From positions 1-6,822 of the forward strand of contig WFSU01000085.1 of the NCBI GenBank assembly GCA_015485845.1: 6,822 nt of DNA, read 5' to 3'. The translations under genes were made by a program, and so were the position numbers. Origin of the DNA: Nitratifractor sp. GTDB lineage: Bacteria > Campylobacterota > Campylobacteria > Campylobacterales > Sulfurovaceae. The notes below the pieces were generated by a model, which saw only the letters and a program-made list of their open reading frames with translations, ran no database searches and had not been told where the DNA came from. Below, one piece after another: positions 5,168-6,822 of the stretch; the stretch's first letter is position 1; each line of letters opens with the position of its first letter.

Positions 5168-5869
5168 GTGGAAGCGACGATCGCCCAATGGCTGGCATCT
5201 GGATCGTGGTGGGTGTTTGCCGGGGCGTTTCTCTCTGGGGGCATCACGGCGGCGGCACCGTGCTCACTGGTAGCTGTTCCGCTGCTGGTAGGGAGCTCCT
5301 TGGCACTCAACAAAGACCTCGAAGGGCGACAAAAGGTACTCTACACCTACGCCTTCACCGGATTGTTCGCGCTTGGCGTGGCGGTGAGCTTCTCGATCCT
5401 CGGCTTCATCGTCGCCAAATTCGGCGGCTTTTTCTCGATCGCCCCGATGTGGGCGTATGGGATCGCCGGGGCAGTGAGCATCCTGATCGCGCTTTATGCG
5501 CTGGGGATACTGGGCGAAGTGGACAAATCTTCCATCATCCGCCGCCTGATACGTTTCCGCCTCTTCGGGGGTTTTCTCATCGGTCTGATCTTTGGACTGG
5601 TGAGCACCCCCTGCGCCTCGGCACCCCTCTTTGCGATCATGTCGTTGGCGGCCAGTAGCGGCTATATCTACGCATACAGCCTCATCCTCATCTTTGCCCT
5701 CGGGCACTCGCTCCTGCTGCTGGCAGCCGGTGTCTCGGTGGGGTTCGCCCAGAGCATCACCTCGAGTCAGACCATGGTGTGGATTTCCGACGCGCTCAAC
5801 AAAGCCTTTGCGCTGTTGTTGATCGGGTTTGGGATCTACTTTTTCTACCAAATGTATCTACAATTTTAG
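5168..5869 (+). CDS. CcdA-like transmembrane thiol electron carrier
   Basis: A 233-residue membrane protein with about six helices (roughly 13-45, 58-83, 92-115, 130-160, 165-193 and 207-230). Two membrane cysteines sit in the family's matching contexts: APCSLVAVPLL (C32) and STPCASAPLF (C149), the pair that cycles between thiol and disulfide in CcdA/DsbD-beta proteins. The start is GTG 5168, one base after the thioredoxin stop, served by GGAGGGG at 5157-5163; no in-frame ATG fits better. CcdA-type proteins take electrons from cytoplasmic thioredoxin and hand them to periplasmic thioredoxin-like proteins, here most likely those encoded on either side. A role in cytochrome c maturation is known for some relatives, but nothing here points to haem. 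Confidence 0.88.
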   Translation: MEATIAQWLASGSWWVFAGAFLSGGITAAAPCSLVAVPLLVGSSLALNKDLEGRQKVLYTYAFTGLFALGVAVSFSILGFIVAKFGGFFSIAPMWAYGIAGAVSILIALYALGILGEVDKSSIIRRLIRFRLFGGFLIGLIFGLVSTPCASAPLFAIMSLAASSGYIYAYSLILIFALGHSLLLLAAGVSVGFAQSITSSQTMVWISDALNKAFALLLIGFGIYFFYQMYLQF

Positions 5870-5877
5870 GAGAACCA

Positions 5878-6258
5878 ATGAAAAAATTACTGTTGACGAC
5901 CCTCATGGCCACCACCGCACTCTTCGCCGAAGCCCCCATGCTCCCGGCCACCCCGTATGCCAAAGTCGCACCCCTGATCGGCAAAGGCAAGCCGATCTTC
6001 CTCGAAGTAGGCTCCAAGATGTGCCACAGCTGCCAGATCATGGATCGGATGCTCTATGTCGTAAAAAAGGAGCACCCCGACTACCCTCTCTATTTCATCG
6101 ACGTCCAGCAGGAACGCCAGGCCGCCCTGACTCTCAAAGTCCAAATGATCCCCACTCAGATCGTCTTCGATGGAAACGGCAAAGCAGTTTTTCGTCATGT
6201 GGGGGGATTGAGCCGGGAGGAGTTGGATAAGGTTTTGGGGAGGTATGGGGTGAAGTAG
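5878..6258 (+). CDS. Exported thioredoxin-fold protein
   Basis: A 126-residue protein. ATG 5878 is chosen because TAGGAGA (5867-5873) lies just ahead and the product opens with a clear signal peptide, MKKLLLTTLMATTALFAEA; the longer frame from 5779 overlaps the CcdA gene and has no signal. The mature part is a thioredoxin fold: PIFLEVGSKMCHSCQIMD (39-56) with CXXC at C49/C52 (Cys-His-Ser-Cys), a strand LYFIDV (71-76), and the cis-Pro loop MIPTQIVFD with P92. The pattern resembles periplasmic thioredoxins that receive electrons from CcdA/DsbD proteins, including SoxW-like ones. It begins eight bases after the CcdA stop and is the last gene of the series. It probably keeps periplasmic thiols or persulfides reduced; the client is unknown. 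Confidence 0.88.
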   Translation: MKKLLLTTLMATTALFAEAPMLPATPYAKVAPLIGKGKPIFLEVGSKMCHSCQIMDRMLYVVKKEHPDYPLYFIDVQQERQAALTLKVQMIPTQIVFDGNGKAVFRHVGGLSREELDKVLGRYGVK

Positions 6259-6391
6259 GCAGCGAGAATTTTTACACTCTAAAGGCTTTATTTTTTAGGG
6301 GTATAACGCCACAAATCACAGGAAAAATTGCGAGAGATATTGAGTCGTTTTGTTCTTGTGTAGCGGGTTGTTAGGCACTGCATCGTTGCTT
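6259..6391. other. Short AT-rich gap without gene
   Basis: This gap lies between two convergent coding regions. I see no gene, no RNA and no convincing terminator. A weak imperfect inverted repeat with TAAC/GTTA ends (6304-6373) is discussed under the findings. Confidence 0.5.
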
Positions 6392-6743
6392 TCAAAGGCA
6401 TTGATCTAAATATATTTCTGATACATGTCCATACGAGCATTTACCGTTTAATACCAGTTTGATACGGCGCACTCTTTCTGTTGATGCTGCCGTATTTGGC
6501 TTGTATTCATTCGGGGCTGGAAGCATAGCAATTAATGATAAGTATTCCTCGTCACTCAATTCTGGCAGAGATTTGTTAAACCAAGACCTTGACCCCTGTT
6601 TAATACCAAAAAGTTGTTTGCCATCTTTTTCACCGAAATATGCTGTGGACACGAAGGCAACAAGCTGAATATCCTGACTTCCGCGTTATCCATTCTTCCA
6701 AAATTCGTCTCCAAGAAAACTCCCAAAATAAGGGCACTTCAGA
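6392..6743 (-). pseudogene. Decayed peptidoglycan glycosyltransferase (PBP-type GT51) fragment
   Basis: On the minus strand, 6685-6392 encodes a stretch of the transglycosylase domain (PF00912): QLVAFVSTAYFGEKDG, then FGIKQGSRSWFNKSLPELSDEEYLSLIAMLPAPNEYKP, matching the family pattern of a YLN-fG strand, a G-A--YF helix, an EaAlLA helix and aPs-ynP. It ends at TAA 6394-6392 after a short RxxxVL-containing tail. A TAA at 6688-6686 closes this frame upstream, but the preceding helix (WRRILEEWITRK) continues in another frame over about 6743-6678, as expected if a base was gained or lost near 6680. Further upstream only broken frames are seen, and the catalytic Glu region is not recognisable. This domain normally polymerises lipid II in the periplasm; this copy is very probably inactive. 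Remains may extend to the window edge. Confidence 0.6.
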
Positions 6744-6822
6744 ATCTCGGAAAAATGTATTTGTGTGTCCCGCCAAAATCAGCTACCATTTTACATGGCA
6801 TACAGAGTACGCAAAAAGAGAA

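Noticed and set aside
5779..5877. Longer N-terminus for the exported thioredoxin
   Set aside because: It overlaps the CcdA coding region by about 90 bases and would hide the signal peptide. ATG 5878 has a good ribosome site.
6280..6296. TAAAGGCTTTA followed by T6, as a terminator after the last operon gene
   Set aside because: The stem would be only four A/T pairs with a three-base loop, too weak to call.

Overview
The window is bacterial and gene-dense, with nearly every gene on the + strand. My best guess is a sulfur-metabolising Campylobacterota (Sulfuricurvum/Sulfurimonas/Sulfurovum type). The grounds are the gene content, the short AT-leaning intergenic gaps with AAGGAG-like ribosome sites, and the style of the signal peptides. 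The sequence does not prove the taxon.

Layout. Positions 1-389 hold the C-terminal end of a metallo-beta-lactamase-fold hydrolase. A 66-residue BFD-like [2Fe-2S] protein follows (430-630). A good sigma70-like promoter (645-673), overlapped by a small dyad at its -35 box, then opens what looks like one long operon. It begins with an 18-codon leader ORF (701-757) and a COG0701/DUF318 permease (750-1709). Next come an exported protein with an acetolactate-decarboxylase-like metal site (1746-2438) and a DUF2892-thioredoxin fusion (2451-2999). Then come a rhodanese (3016-3405), a small thioredoxin-like protein without CXXC (3402-3749), a second rhodanese (3736-4107) and a TauE/SafE permease (4108-4836). 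After a REP-like pair of palindromes (4857-4898), the strand continues with a 77-residue thioredoxin of the redox-active disulfide protein 2 type (4933-5166), a CcdA-like membrane protein (5168-5869) and an exported thioredoxin (5878-6258). The last 560 bases are AT-richer by eye and hold only the decayed remains of a minus-strand peptidoglycan glycosyltransferase.

How the genes may work together. Almost every product is a thiol or sulfur protein: three thioredoxin-fold proteins with CXXC, two single-domain rhodaneses, a CcdA electron carrier, a sulfite/sulfur-anion exporter family member and a permease with a CSC motif in the membrane. The last three genes look like a complete route for reducing equivalents: cytoplasmic thioredoxin, membrane CcdA, periplasmic thioredoxin. 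The most economical reading is an accessory thiol-redox and sulfane-sulfur (or thiophilic metalloid) handling and export island. The substrate cannot be read from the sequence. The least familiar parts are the exported decarboxylase-like protein, the DUF2892-thioredoxin fusion with two vicinal Cys pairs, and the 115-residue orphan between the rhodaneses.
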